Part shown: positions 10,701 to 22,442 of the stretch, piece after piece | How positions within the stretch are numbered: position 1 is the first letter of the stretch | Layout: each line of letters opens with the position of its first letter | From: Cannabis sativa | Lineage: Eukaryota > Streptophyta > Magnoliopsida > Rosales > Cannabaceae | Assembly: GCF_029168945.1 (NCBI RefSeq) | Contig: NC_083610.1 | Location: 52,407,429-52,471,428 of the forward strand | DNA length: 64,000 nt | Reading direction: 5' to 3' | The notes under the pieces: generated by a model | Database searches by the model: none | The model's input: the letters and a program-made list of their open reading frames with translations, nothing else | What the model was told of the DNA's origin: nothing | Program-made: the position numbers and the translations under genes

Positions 10701-11570
10701 ATAGAGGATATTCTTGGATAGGCTTGGTCCAGAAGTATGGTCTTCATAGAAACCTCTATGGATCTAGTGTATGATAGCGCTTATCTTGGTCCCGACTACG
10801 CACCTTAGGTATGGCACAAATAAGCCCCTGTGGTAAAGCTTCCCATCTAGTATCACATATCAAGGAGTCTGGTACTGGACCTTTCGTGAAGTAGGTTTGT
10901 TTGCTGGAAGCTCCCATAAATTTGGGAACTGGTAGATGGTCCATATTCAGGAGTTAAAATGATCAGTGTTGGCATTTACCCCCTGCGTCTCGATACTTGA
11001 AGCTCCTAAGTGGGCCACAGGCACCACTCCATATTGAATGATCTCTATGTCTGTGGCAAGTTTTTCTACCATATCCTTAAATGAATTTTGGTCCTGAGGG
11101 ACCCCACAAATGTTGTAGCTCTTAAACCCTTGCAGCAGCTCTCGTGATATTATCACATAGGCATCCATCCTTCCACCTTTGGTCTAATATTCCCTAAATA
11201 TTTAATTCACCACCAGCTAGGAGTCACTATGCACTTCGATACATTAGGCTCCAACTTCCTTAGCCAATCGTAGTCCCGTTAGCATGGCTTTATGTTCAGC
11301 TTCATTATTGGAGGCAAGAAATTTAAAACAAAGAGCACTTTGGAGTTGATGCCCTTACGAAGAGATCAATATGATGCTTGCTCTGGCCCCTTTTCATTTG
11401 ATGATTTGTCAATGTAGACTTTCTAGATAGGTAACTCTGAGACTCGATCGTTCGGGAGGTCACTTAATCCAGAAAATTCCACCACAAAGTCAACTAGGGA
11501 TTGACCTTTGATGGATACCCTTGGCTGATATTGGATGTCAACTAGCTAAGTTCCATTGCGCATTTTTACA
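10701..11570 (-). pseudogene. Gypsy RNase H and linker, degenerate
   Basis: Minus strand, broken by several stops. Reading right to left: IKGQSLVDFVVEFSG (about 11510-11460), VYIDKSSNEKG (about 11420-11390; the usual catalytic D-G-S reads D-K-S), NNEAEHKAMLTGLRLAKE (about 11310-11260) and VHSDS (about 11240). These are the RNase H blocks of Tat-type gypsy elements. The segment 10701-11168 between RNase H and integrase holds only short frames. RT is missing: the next sequence to the right is copia element D. Confidence 0.75.
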
Positions 11571-11644
11571 GCCTGTTGAATGCCTTTGGCTTTTGAAACA
11601 CTTGGAAATATACTAGGAGTCATCCAATGGTGGAGAAACCAATA

Positions 11645-13612
11645 GCTTACCACAGACTTACAGTTCCAGTAATTTGGGTTTAGTCAAATATACTACACTT
11701 GATCTCGATATAAAGACAATTGATTGATTGAAATGCACTACTTGTTTTATGTTAGTGCAAGTGGGAGTTTGTTGGGATTTTATGCCCTAAATAAAACCAA
11801 TTTCAATACAATCTGATTTGTAATCAATAGAAGATTAGAAGTCATTTATGTTTACATGTAGTTTTCATGTTTATGGTTTAATGTGTACAAAATCTGTTAA
11901 ATCCAGAACATATAGCTATTCACAATTACAGTGATGTCAACACAGTGGAAGGTAATTGTGATTATATGCTTCAAAAGATAATGTCCCTTTGATTCATCAG
12001 TGCACTGGATTTACACTAATGTAATAATCGGCAATAAAGTATACTTACACCTTGGATAAGTGTTATGTTCTTTCCAGAACATTGGCAAAGTATGCTAGTT
12101 TTGGATGTATGGAGTATACATTGGACTGGGACCGATATTGATCTTAGTAAAAATATTATAATCTTGTCGTTGTATCTTTCTAAGTCAATATCACTGGTTG
12201 ATCTTAGATCAAAAGATCTCAATCCTGACATGGTTAGGTTCGATCTCAAGAGTATTATTTGTGTTCTTTGATTTTTTAGTTAAGCCTACCTTTTGTTCCG
12301 GGTAATTCATACATTTTGGGAACATAATAGTACAATTGAGTGGGAGAGCTAAACATAGATATGGAATCCATAGCTTCTATCTGGACATAGAAGTGAAACG
12401 ATGATTTCCTTCGATCTTGGCTTAATAGAGATAAATGGAAGAGCTCTTATTTCAGTAATTATATTAGTTTACTAAAATATCATTTATAGGAAGCTAAGTG
12501 TTTTAAGGATAAAATACAGTGAGGGGTGAAACGGTAAATTTGTCCCCACTCGGTGTAAATCGTCTATAGAGGATCTTTGGTTATTGGGATTAGAACAATG
12601 GTTAAAATTCATCGTGTATCTATATCGTGGAACATATAGAGCGTTCTATATAACTGAGAGTGTAATTCCAAGTTCTATAGTGGTTCAATGAGGAATTAAT
12701 AAGTTAGAGAATTTACTTGGTTAATTCTAAATCTGCTTATTGGAAGCTCGGTTGTATAGGCCCATGGTCCCCACACTAGTTTAGACAAACTGCTTGTAAG
12801 ACTTAGTTAATTGATTTTAATTAATCAATTATAATTGTAAAATTAGACTATGTCTAGTTTATGAATTTTCACTAAGCTAGAGCTTAATTGTGAAGAAAAG
12901 AGATTCAAGGGTTTATTTGTTAATTAAGAGACTTTATTAAGTCTACTTAATAAATATGTTAAATGGAAATTTTATTTGATAATTAATTTTAATTATTAAA
13001 TAAATAGTTTTGGCATTTGAGTGGTTGAATTACAAAATATGGCATTTTTAAGAAAAATAAGATAAATAGTTGAAAAATGGCAAAATTGCAAAGTGATGGG
13101 TCCACATCCAGGGTCGGCCACTTATACTCTATTTTACCATTTCTTTATTAATTTTTTAATGCCAAATAATTCAAACCTCAACCTAGATGGATTCCTATAA
13201 ATAGATAGTGATGGTCTCAAATTGAAAGATGATGCACTCAAGCCTTTCAGTCAAATTTTGAGCCTTCTATCTCTCTCTCATTCGAATCCTTCTCTCTCTC
13301 TTTCTCTCTTCAATTTTTCGAACCCTATAGTGATAGTGTACATGCCAACACAGAACATGTTTGTACTCAATCGTAGTGTGTAAGACTGTGAAGAATCCAA
13401 TTCAAGTGAAGGAGAATCGGGCTCAGATCTTGGTGATACTCCGCTACAGAAAGGATACAAGGGTTAGAGATCTGAGCGGAAGGAGTCATTTAATTCCACT
13501 GCAACCAATGTAAGGTTTCTTAAACTTTATATGTGTATAAATTCCATTGTTTTAGAAATTCATATTTAGGATGTTAAATAACATACATGGTAGTAAATCT
13601 AGATCATGGTAG
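11645..13612 (+). mobile_element. Copia element D: 3' remnant (tail of internal region plus LTR)
   Basis: About 120 bp of internal sequence matching the end of element C (CAAATATACTACACTTGATCT at about 11683 against about 60318), a purine tract (TGCAAGTGGGAG, 11756-11767), then an LTR. It sits between the RNase H and gag remnants of the minus-strand gypsy element, so it arrived after it. The 5' part is missing and the right LTR end is decayed. Confidence 0.8.
11770..13612 (+). repeat. LTR of copia element D (decayed)
   Basis: Starts TGTTGGGATTTTATGCC, one base longer in the head than the A/B/C LTRs. Roughly 1.84 kb and alignable throughout, including the block GGAAGCTCGGT...CCATGGTCC and the CT-rich region near 13270-13310. 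The usual CCAACA end is not present; similarity fades at about 13612. The relic at 51382-51572 plus 63667-63955 is of this same subfamily. Confidence 0.8.
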
Positions 13613-13639
13613 CCATGTGTCCATCAACTAGTGGTAGAG

Positions 13640-15303
13640 CTACGCCTGGGGAATATGGGTTTCTCGATCTCGAAGCCAATATGGCTACTGCAGCTAGAGC
13701 TAGTCGATCAAGGAGTGTTGGGTTTGCGTGGGTGCTTGTACGGATGTAGATGGTTCGTAGACTGTCGGGGTATACTGTGTTCCAAGAATAAGAACTGGTG
13801 AGACGAACCCAAAAGTAGAAGCAGTTGGAGTTGATGTCAAAGGGACTCCAAATGCTTGTTGGTAAGCATCTTCCAGGTTAATGAAGCCTTGGACCCTTGC
13901 CGTAAATTTAGACAACATCTCAACCCTTTTTCTTTGCATTTGTCCCCACAGCAGGGAGCCAACTGCAAGTCCCAATTGTAAGGCCACCAGTTTCATATCA
14001 TCCATTACTTTAGTCTTTGCTACCATCTCCATCATGCCTTGAATAAAGTTCTTCAGACTTTCTACCGCATGTTACTTGACATTAGTGATAGAGCCCATTT
14101 CCATGTCATAATCACATGCAACAATAAATTGTTTCCTAAAGGTAGATTGCGACTCCTTCAAGGAATGGATTGATTCAGGAGCCAGTCTCTTCCTCCAATC
14201 TTCATAAAATTTGGTGAGGGTTAGGGAGAAGCACAAACACTTGGTGTCCTCACTGACTCTTGCCACCTGTATCATCTTATTGTACTTTGCTAAATGAGTC
14301 TTTGGATTAGTGTGCCCATCGTACAACTTGATTTGGGGCATCTTGAAGTTCTTGGGAGTAGAGCTTCTGTGATTCTTCTTATACATGGCTCCAGGTCCTC
14401 ATCCTCAGAGTCTGTGAGAGCCCCACTTTGTTTCTGGACCAACTTCGTTAGTGCAGCGATCTATTCTTCCAACCTTTTGGTGTCACTGTCTGGGAGGTCT
14501 CTTCCATAGACTTTGTCATTTAGGTGGTTTATGAGGTCATTACCACATGGCCTCGCCTTCTCGCATTTTGCTTTCTCTTACTTGGCATCTAGACACCTTC
14601 TGAGATCCACCGTAGACCAACTATCATCGAAGTATTGTCCCTTATCCCACTGTCCTGGTTTATTGAATCACTAGGGCAATTTTTCCTTCCTTTGGGCTTT
14701 GGTACTTTCGTACCAGTCCCTTTTGGCGCTACAGGACCTTTTTGGGCAGAAGAGCATCCGAGCCCGGAGGCATCGTTCGCCTTCTGCGCTTGAGAAGGCT
14801 TGTTGGCTGGATTTATATTTTTTCGAGGAGGTATAGGAGTATTAAGGTTCTTAGGGTCACTTACCTTTGCCTTCCCCTTCTCCTGTACAGGAGTAGAGGT
14901 TCCAGCATTAGTAGGGATTTCCCTAGTGTTTCTACCGACGCATTCCATTGAGGTGTCATCGTCAAAATCCCCTCATCGAGATCTCCAAACTTGGCTCGAA
15001 GGCGAGCCATCATATTCTCCATCTTTCGAGAAAACTTCTCTTGATGGGCTAGCTTTTTTCTGGTCTCAAGCAACTCGTTAGACACTCAAACTACTTTGGG
15101 GTCTTGCTCATAATGGTAGCCATCTTTATAGTACCCATCTTTGACGTAATGTCCATCGTCCTCTTCCTCTTCATCATTCTCAGCATCTCTCTCATCATCG
15201 ATGTGGTTGTGCTAGTTGTTTGGGTCGTCCTCTCGGGCGAAAGGGGGTTTACTTCCTCCATGACGGTCTTGAGGCCACCTTGAAGAGTCTTCTTAGGAAC
15301 CAT
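13640..15303 (-). pseudogene. Gypsy (Tat-like) gag, degenerate
   Basis: Several overlapping short minus-strand frames. The clearest (14072-14386) carries [33 protein letters not shown] and SIHSLKESQSTFRKQF, the pattern of the retrotransposon gag domain. To its right are a lysine/proline-rich stretch (14589-14948) and a charged start region (14861-15303). Stops and frameshifts separate them. The N-to-C order runs right to left, matching the RNase H and integrase pieces at 11570-9638 on the other side of element D. Confidence 0.7.
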
Positions 15304-15386
15304 CTTTCATGTGAAAACCATGGTAGCAGTAACATTATAGGCTTTACATCTTTCTTTAGCTCTTAATGAAAGTACCAAAATATATA
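15304..15386 (-). other. Leader and primer-binding-like site of the minus-strand gypsy element
   Basis: On the minus strand the sequence TTTGGTACTTTCATTAAGAG lies at about 15382-15363. Equivalent strings (TTTGATACTTTCATTGAGAG near 17063-17044, TTTGATGCTTTCATTAAGAG near 37833-37852) each directly follow an LTR end in this window. I read them as primer-binding sites; the matching tRNA was not identified. Confidence 0.5.
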
Positions 15387-16476
15387 CTGAGATTTTCAGA
15401 AACTAAACATTCGAACTAAAGAAATAATAAAATGTAGAAATAAAGAGATTGAAATTTTTTACGTGGTTCGAGTGTTAATTAACCTTAGTTCACGAGTCAG
15501 TCTATTAGCCTCTTAGGGCATTTTTGATGTGTTTACAATATTTTTGGCAAGAAACCCTAATAATGTACTCTTGGTTTCTCTTGAAGAAGATGAAGAAGAA
15601 GAGTAATATTGATAGTGTTTTAGCTATGTAGGTTGTGATCTCCCATTCGTATGAAAATAGAAGGATATTTATAGGCTAAGTGGCAGGTATGGACATGCCC
15701 ATGACCCACCTAGAGTTTCTGCTCAAAGCACACTAACGGGGTAAATTACATGCAAAAGAGAGCTGACTATTGGGTCCCTTGGAAATAATTGTGTCGGTGC
15801 ATGCTGCAACTAGATAATTGAGGACTATTTGTACTATATGAACACATGTTGCTTAAAAGTTTAACCTTTAAAAGTAGAGGCCACGTGTCACCCAAAGATT
15901 TCACCTTTAAAAGTATAGGTCCATAATATCCATCTATCAAAAAGGTGGAGGTGGTGTGCGCATTACCATGCTTGGATGCAAGAGACAAGATTTGATCCTG
16001 CGTCAGAAAAAGCATAACCGTCACTTGGTGACATGGCTTGTATCAAGGGTAGACATCCACGACACTCCTGGGCAGTCAACATCTGCATTAGGCCCTTCGA
16101 GTACTCGTCCGGATATTAGCTGGACATGCTATCATATTTGGACCCCTCCGGGTCCAAGATAGGCAACACGCCTTCCTCGTTTAGGAAGCTAAGGCAAGGC
16201 CAAGTGCTTCCGTATATCCTTCAGTCTTGACTTGTTCCCAGATCCATGAGGCTTCTCCGTGATAAGATTATAATGGGGGATTTTAATTAGGGAAACTATG
16301 AGACGAATCCCTTTCTTTAAATGCCACGTGTCGCATACTCAAAAACACAAATAACATCTTATATTAACTTAGTAAGATTATAATCTTACTCAATTTATTC
16401 TCTTAATGCACATATTACTTCATATTTCATAAAATATATTTAATTAATCACAATTAATTTTTTTTGGGATATCACA
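15387..16476 (-). repeat. Probable 5' LTR of the minus-strand gypsy element
   Basis: On the minus strand it would start TGTGATATCCC (16476) and end next to the primer-binding-like site at 15386, about 1.09 kb. It has no gene. The sequence near 15387-15510 (TACGTGGTTCGAGTGTTAAT...) resembles 17064-17180, the end of the other minus-strand gypsy LTR. Borders are tentative because no second copy or target duplication was found. Confidence 0.45.
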
Positions 16477-17040
16477 GGTGCATGCTTGAATTCTTTTATT
16501 TCAATATTGTAGTGATATAGTCTTAGATAATTGGTACTTAAATTAAATTTTTAAAATTAAATTGGCATATACATATGGGGTTTAATTAAAGGATTGAAAC
16601 CATAATGACTTTGACGGAAGCCTATAAAATTAATTGGAATTCTTAACTAAGAAATGCTCTGTTGCTGCAGCATTAATACAACATTACTATCAGTATTTTG
16701 CATATTAGGGGGATAATTATTCTAGCTTAACATCTCATATTTGATACTTTGTGCTATTATTTTCCACTTTCCAGTTGGTTTCTTTTATTTTTCTACATTC
16801 AATTAATTACTCCTAGTTTTAGTTACCATCAATCTTATTCTTGTATTTTGAATCATTTTTCTAGTGTTTATTTTCACATTGGAAAGCATAAGAAATAGTC
16901 TTTGTGAAGACAATATCTGGTATTTATTGCTATACTTTTTGTTGGCAATGTACACTTGTACCAAGTTTAATTTTACGCAACAAACTGCCATGGTGAAATG
17001 ACCACCAACGAAAAGACGAAAATTAGTGAAAGTTTCCTAT
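16477..17040. other. AT-rich stretch without recognised gene
   Basis: About 560 bp between two gypsy-type LTR regions. Only shadow frames are present. By position it may be leader sequence of the second minus-strand gypsy element whose primer-binding-like site is at 17041-17063. Confidence 0.3.
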
Positions 17041-17467
17041 AGCTCTCAATGAAAGTATCAAAATGTTGATTGAGATTTTCGGCAACCAATTAAATATTCG
17101 TCTAATGATGATTAAAGAGTAGACAAGAGTAGAGATTTTTATGTGGTTCGGGTGTTAATGAACCCTAGTCTACGAGTCACTTGTATTTATGCTGAAGGTT
17201 GTATAGAGAATTTGACAACGTTTTGGCTTAATTTAAAATTCTCGGATCCCCTTTTAATGAAAATGGCTCTCCTATTTATGAAAAAAATGGAGATGGCCCT
17301 CTTTACATTATTCCCTTGGATGAGATTTTACCTAAAGGTGACACCTTTAGGACATACATCCTTTGTTGAAAAGGGAATCTTCTCTTAATGGGCCTTCAAT
17401 TCAACCCAAGTTGAGAGGTAGGTGTGGTAGACAAGATGATAAGTCTATGAAAATAGAGTTATTTATA

Positions 17468-17756
17468 GGAAAATTTACATGGTATACTAACTTTTGCTAT
17501 TTTTTTACAAAAATACTGTCAGGCGGAATTTTTTACTTTTTTACTGTATTTTTTTATAAGTTTCATACTGCAGTATATTGTGTTAAGTTTCACTTGTGTT
17601 CTACTGGTGTTTTTTAGTTGTTTTACTGTTGTTTTGAGTTGTTCTGCTTTGTGTTTTACTAGTGTTTTATAAAAACACAATATTTTTGAAAAAATTTCCG
17701 TGTGACAGTATTTTTGTAAAAATTCACTCAAATTCCAGTATTTTTGTAAGTTTCCC
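17468..17756 (-). mobile_element. Mutator-like MITE, copy 1
   Basis: 289 bp with short terminal inverted repeats (GG[A/G]AAATTTACA... and ...GTAAGTTTCCC) and a 9-bp target duplication, TTATTTATA (17459-17467) against TTACTTATA (17757-17765), one mismatch. It is the reverse complement of the element at 22153-22442 over its whole length. A 9-bp duplication is typical of Mutator-like elements. Non-coding; the interior is built from ACACCAGTAAAAC-like units. Confidence 0.8.
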
Positions 17757-18231
17757 TTACTTATATCTTTTTGGGCATTAAATTAGCTTTGTTCTCAAGT
17801 ATTTTTAGTTTATTTTAGTGACTTTTATTTGGTTTTATTTAGTTTTGCATAAATATTAATTTTAGTATTTTTAGCTTAATTTTTAATAAATTTTGTAATA
17901 TTTTATTAATTTTATTTAGTTTCCCATTTTATAAGTGTTAATCTCAATGTTGTGTTTTTTTTTTTTTGTAAAAATGTCAATTGTAAAATTTGGATTTATT
18001 AAGTGTCAAAATGGTCAAAATAGAGAACAATTTAAATTATGTAGTTGATGTAGTTGATTAATTTACTAAAGTCCAATTAAGGTCCAAATATTTTTTTTTT
18101 AAAAGTCTTATTTATTAATGGGTTGTTATGTTTATAGCATGATTTTGAGCAAGAAGAAAAAAAAAAGCCCAAAGAAAGAATGGGCCAAAAGATAATCAAG
18201 TGCATAAGTTGAAATGGAAAAATCATATATA

Positions 18232-19116
18232 TCTTTGTATATTAAAAGTGTCTATCTAACGGCATTTCTTGGTTTAACATTCTTGGTTTAACAGAATATA
18301 CTTAAAAATAAAAGAATATTCTGTTAAATTTAACGATTAGGTTTGATCTCCCGTTCAAAAATAAACCCAATAATTAAACCCAAAAAATTAAACAATCTTT
18401 TAAATAAACAATCTTTTAAATATTAATAATCTCTTTTTAAATTAAAAAAAATCATGTTAGCCACATATCTCTCTAACAAACCTATCTTGGGAGAATATTA
18501 AAATTAAAAAAATCATGTTAGCCACATATCTCTCTAACAAACCTATCTTGGGAGAATATTAATAATTTTTTTATTTATTTTTTAAAAAAGAAAAATATAG
18601 ATAAAATATCTAGAAAAGATAATATAAAAGAAGATTGATTGTGTTGGCTTAGAGATTTTTTGGCTTGGGCTTAAAAAAATAATAAAAAAAAAAGATGAAA
18701 TGGGTTGTAATTAGTATTTACCTTATATGTTTGTGCTTATTTTTAGTTTTATTTTTAATTTTACCACCAAGAGGAGAAGGTTGAAAAATATTAGAATATG
18801 AAAATATTATTGGTGCTTATTAGTAATTTGCAAAGAATGTGAAAGTCTATAAATATATAGTTGTGTAGCTATTATTAGATATGAAATGAGATAATAGAAC
18901 TTTTTTCAATTAGAAGATTAATGTACATTTTACTATTAATAACATACATTATTATAACACAATTATGTTTTACTTACTAAATATACTGACACATATTTTA
19001 TTTTTATAAAACAAATCATTCAAATAATTATACTATTTTAATTATTAATTAAAATAAAAAACTAAAATATTAAATAAAACTAACATTATGTGGCTTGGCA
19101 CGTAACAATCACCTAG
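18232..19116 (+). mobile_element. Probable non-autonomous Helitron
   Basis: Starts TC (TCTTTGTATATTAAAAGTG) right after an A and ends CTAG right before a T, with no target duplication; these are Helitron end rules (5' TC, 3' CTRR, insertion between A and T). A weak GTG...CAC inverted repeat lies about 12 bp before the 3' end. No Rep/helicase is encoded. The interior holds a 61-bp tandem duplication (18440-18561). The call rests on ends alone. Confidence 0.45.
18440..18561 (+). repeat. Tandem duplication, 61-bp unit, two copies
   Basis: Copies at about 18440-18500 and 18501-18561, nearly identical (AATCATGTTAGCCACATATC...GGGAGAATATTA). The lack of divergence points to a recent duplication. 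Confidence 0.85.
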
Positions 19117-19117
19117 T

Positions 19118-19139
19118 ATATATATATATATATATATAC
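19118..19139. repeat. (TA)n microsatellite
   Basis: Run of about ten TA units immediately after the Helitron 3' end. Confidence 0.9.
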
Positions 19140-20519
19140 ATTATGAACAAGAGAAGGCGTAGGTGAAAAAAAATTGAGAAGCATGAGGCGGTGGAGTCCT
19201 GACGCCGAAGACAGTGAAGAAAATGAGGAAAAAGATAAAAAAAAAAACAAGAAAAAGAGAGAGTTTTATTTGAGTATTATTTAGGATTTTAGTTTAGCAT
19301 TTTAATTTGAGATTGGCAAAAATTAAGAGGAAGAAGAAGAGGATTTTGGCAAAGAAAGCTTGGAGTATTGTGACAACTCCAATATGGGTTTTTTTTTTTC
19401 ATCCTTCTCTTATTTAGAATTTTGTAATTTTTGCACAATTAAGTATGAGATAATTTTCTTTTTGCTAGAATTATTTTTTTGGCTAAAAATTGTGATTTAA
19501 TATTTTGTTGCTATGTTTAGTGAATTGATTTTGTTCATTCAAGAGTGTTTATTGTGCAATTGCTTACTTTTGTTTGATCATCATTAGTAAGTTAGCTAAT
19601 TTTGATTTTGGAAAAAATAGGGTTAGTAGAATTGCTTGAATGATGCATGAATATCAACTTGGAAAAGTGTGATTTGTAAATGGCATAGGAATATGTTATT
19701 TACCTTTATGACTTGAAGGAATTATGCTTAAATTGGTATTCTTAAAATTAAATGGGCATAGGAATATGTTAATTAATTAGAGAATCAAATCATAAACACT
19801 TTGGAAAAAGGATTATGACATTTTAAATTCCTAGTTGACATCATCAATTTGCAACAATACTCATTTGCACCATTATATCAACTTTGCATAGTTCTAGCTT
19901 GTTTTCTTCATAGTTTGTGTTTGTTAATTTTTTTTTACATATTCTCATCACTTTATTTTTTTATTTTTGTTGAAACCAATTTGTGAGTAATTAGTTTTAT
20001 AAATCAATTTCTAATTTTCAATCTCTGTGGAGACTTTATCACTTTATTACTTGTTACGATTGCGTACACTTGCGTATACAATTTTTCACAACACAAGACA
20101 TGTCCACAGTTTATGTGATAGGCGAGGTCATGAGCCGCCTAGAGACGTAAGGGAAAGGGGCATGGAAGAAGAGGTAATGGGGAAATCCCCACGATGATTT
20201 ACTTTATGGGAAGTTTGCATTGTCTTTGGTATAGAAGGGGCAAGCTACAGTACCATTTCCTTCTTACGCGCTGACAGATGGGGACCATTCGTAAAGGGTA
20301 AGTATACGGGAGGTTAAGCCCCTCCCGGACCTTCCTTTCTGGACAGTTGGGTAATTTTGCTTGTTGAGGAGAATTATTCTCAGGATTCGCAAAGTGCTCC
20401 GGGAGCTAGGGTCTCTTTGTTACTGATAATAAGCTAGGTAGTTCGCGTAATTAAACTCTTCTAACCACCTGGCAGTATCTCCAGGTGCCACGTGTATGGT
20501 CCAGGTTTTGGGATTACAG

Positions 20520-20711
20520 TATAATATATTTATTTGATAAAGAAAATAATATAATTAAAAAGACAATAAATAAACCATAAATAAATGTGTAGTATTAGAC
20601 TGCATGTGATGGAAGTTTAACATAGTCCATTAAATTATAGTGGGAGTCGACCCAAGCACGGTTCAGAGATTGTGTTTGACATCCATCCCATCAACCTAGC
20701 AGTTACTTGCT
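20520..20711. other. Short AT-rich spacer, nothing recognised
   Basis: Between the gypsy LTR head at 20519 and the 11-bp repeat at 20712. I see no gene or repeat in it. Confidence 0.4.
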
Positions 20712-20736
20712 TGCTCTCCACTAGGGTCAGCCCTAG

Positions 20737-21941
20737 TGTTAGGCTAAAATTAGTCTAAGTTTCGGGTCATATTTTCGGTTAGTTTTCACTCTTTGTTTCT
20801 AGTTTTAGGGCTATTTTACGCTTGATTCTTTTGTTTCAGGTCCTCGGGTGTTTAAAGAAAGTATGTACAAGAATTGAGGACGCGCAGTGAAAGAACCGAG
20901 AAGAAAAACCAAAAATCGTGTCGCTGCCTAATCCAGTCGCGACGGGCAATATCCCAGTCGCGACAGGAACTGGCAGAGGAAATCTCAAAAAAACAATGTT
21001 TAACCCCGTCGTGACGGGGGCATTGCCAGTCGCGACGGGGACCACAGTGACGGGATTTTTGGGCAGTTTCGTAATTTCACGAATTTTAAAGATGAGACTT
21101 GGTTTAAATAGAGAGAGCTCGTGAAAATTATGAATTATTCAGATCTGGAGCCCTAGAAACAAAGGAGGAGGCTAGAAAAGTGGCTTGTGGCGACCCGGAT
21201 CAATTGCTTCAACTAGTTCTTTCTCTTCTCTTTAATTTTTCTATGCTATTTTCTGTTTCAATGTTAATTATGGATGTGATTATGGATGTTTTGAACTAAA
21301 CTCCTATTTAGGGAGGATGATGAATGTTGTTTTAAGTTTTGCCTAGTTAATGATTAATTGCCATTCCTCCATCTTGATTGTGACATTATCTATATTTGTG
21401 CTTAATTCCATGTGTAAGATTGATCACCTTTTACATGTTTTATGATCTCAATTCGAAATCTGAAAAGTGAGAATTGAGAATGCTAAAATTGAATAATCTA
21501 GGTTTTGATGTGAAACGAAAGTATTTGCATAGCCTTTGTGATAATTAGATTATTGCTTAATGCTGATTTCATGTTAGTTTAATTAAGAGATTAATTAGAG
21601 AACATGTGATTTAGAACCTAAAAGATCTGAAAAAGAGTTAGGTTAATTTATAATCTGTCATTCACTTCAAGAAAAGGATAGCAATTAGGCATTAACAATT
21701 GTGGTAAACTAACAACATGATTCTCCTCCCTAATCTCTCATCTTGATTAATATTCACTTGTTTCTTTAAGTTTCTTGAATTTCTTTTATTCTGTTTAAAT
21801 CTTGAACATTATCGATTTGCCAAATAGAATCATAAGTATAATTTAGTGGTAGTTAATCCAATTCCCTGTGGTTCGACCTCACTCGCGTGAGTTTACTACT
21901 TGATTACGTATACTTGCGTACTGTTCTTAATTTTCGTAACA
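20737..21941 (+). mobile_element. Solo LTR with CCTAG target duplication
   Basis: 1205 bp, TGTTAGGC...GTAACA, flanked by perfect CCTAG repeats (20732-20736 and 21942-21946). No internal region remains. The tail CCTGTGGTTCGACCTCACTC...TACTTGCGTA is a widespread ending of plant gypsy-type LTRs. It contains a cluster of GTCGCGAC palindromes (20930-21050). Confidence 0.85.
20930..21050. repeat. Cluster of CAGTCGCGACGGG-like palindromic repeats
   Basis: Four copies in about 120 bp: AGTCGCGACGGGCAAT, AGTCGCGACAGGAAC, CGTCGTGACGGGGGC and AGTCGCGACGGGGAC, each centred on GTCGCGAC or a one-base variant. GC-rich against a very AT-rich background and rich in CpG. Lies inside the solo LTR. Confidence 0.7.
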
Positions 21942-22152
21942 CCTAGGCATAAGCGGGTTAGGCCCGTGCTTAGGGCCCACTCTTTTTGGGGGCCCAAAAT
22001 ACAAAAAAAAAAAAAATCATTAGACTATTATTAAAGTAAAATTAAGTGTATTGTAAACAATAAATAAGCATAACTTAGTTGGTTAAGGCTTATGAAATAT
22101 TATACAATGTCATGGGTTTGAATCCCATAACACAATTTTTCAATTTTTTATA

Positions 22153-22442
22153 GGGAAACTTACAAAAATACTGCAAATTGGGTTAACTTTTACAAAAATA
22201 CTGTCACACGGAATTTTTTTCAAAAATACTGTGTTTTTATAAAACACCAGTAAAACACAAAGCAGTATAACTCAAAACAACAGTAGAACACTAGTAAAAC
22301 ACCAGTAGAACACCAGTGAAAACTTAACACAGTATACTGCAGTATGAAACTTATTAAAAAACACAGTAAAAAAGTAAAAAATACCGTCTGGCAGTATTTT
22401 TGTAAAAAAATGGCAAAAGTTAGTATACCATGTAAATTTCCC
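22153..22442 (+). mobile_element. Mutator-like MITE, copy 2
   Basis: 290 bp, GGGAAACTTAC...GTAAATTTCCC, with a perfect 9-bp target duplication TTTTTTATA (22144-22152 and 22443-22451). Same family as 17468-17756, opposite orientation. Non-coding. The interior has CACCAGTAAAACAC-like units repeated about four times. Confidence 0.85.

Larger units (their letters stand above)
17437..20093 (+). mobile_element. Solo LTR (TGATAAGTC...CAACA) with CAAGA target duplication
   Basis: 2657 bp bounded by TG...CA and by perfect 5-bp direct repeats CAAGA (17432-17436 and 20094-20098). There is no coding sequence, so it is a solo LTR or a very small non-autonomous element. The tail (TTGTTACGATTGCGTACACTT...) is of a type common at the end of plant gypsy LTRs. 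It carries a Mutator-like MITE (17468-17756) and a probable Helitron (18232-19116), so it is older than both. Removing them leaves about 1.5 kb. Confidence 0.65.
17064..20519 (-). repeat. Gypsy LTR, minus orientation, split by a solo LTR
   Basis: The LTR is the sum of 17064-17436 and 20099-20519, about 0.8 kb. On the minus strand it starts TGTAATCCCAAAACC (20519) and ends CAACA (17064), followed by the primer-binding-like site 17063-17041. Both halves meet at the 5-bp direct repeat CAAGA that flanks the inserted solo LTR. The gypsy body to the left is missing or unrecognised. Confidence 0.5.

Noticed and set aside
14294..15081. Plus-strand frames opposite the gypsy gag
   Set aside because: Antisense shadows of the minus-strand gag remnants.
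22071..22128. tRNA gene
   Set aside because: A- and B-box-like strings are present but no acceptor stem or cloverleaf can be drawn, and the setting is a repeat.
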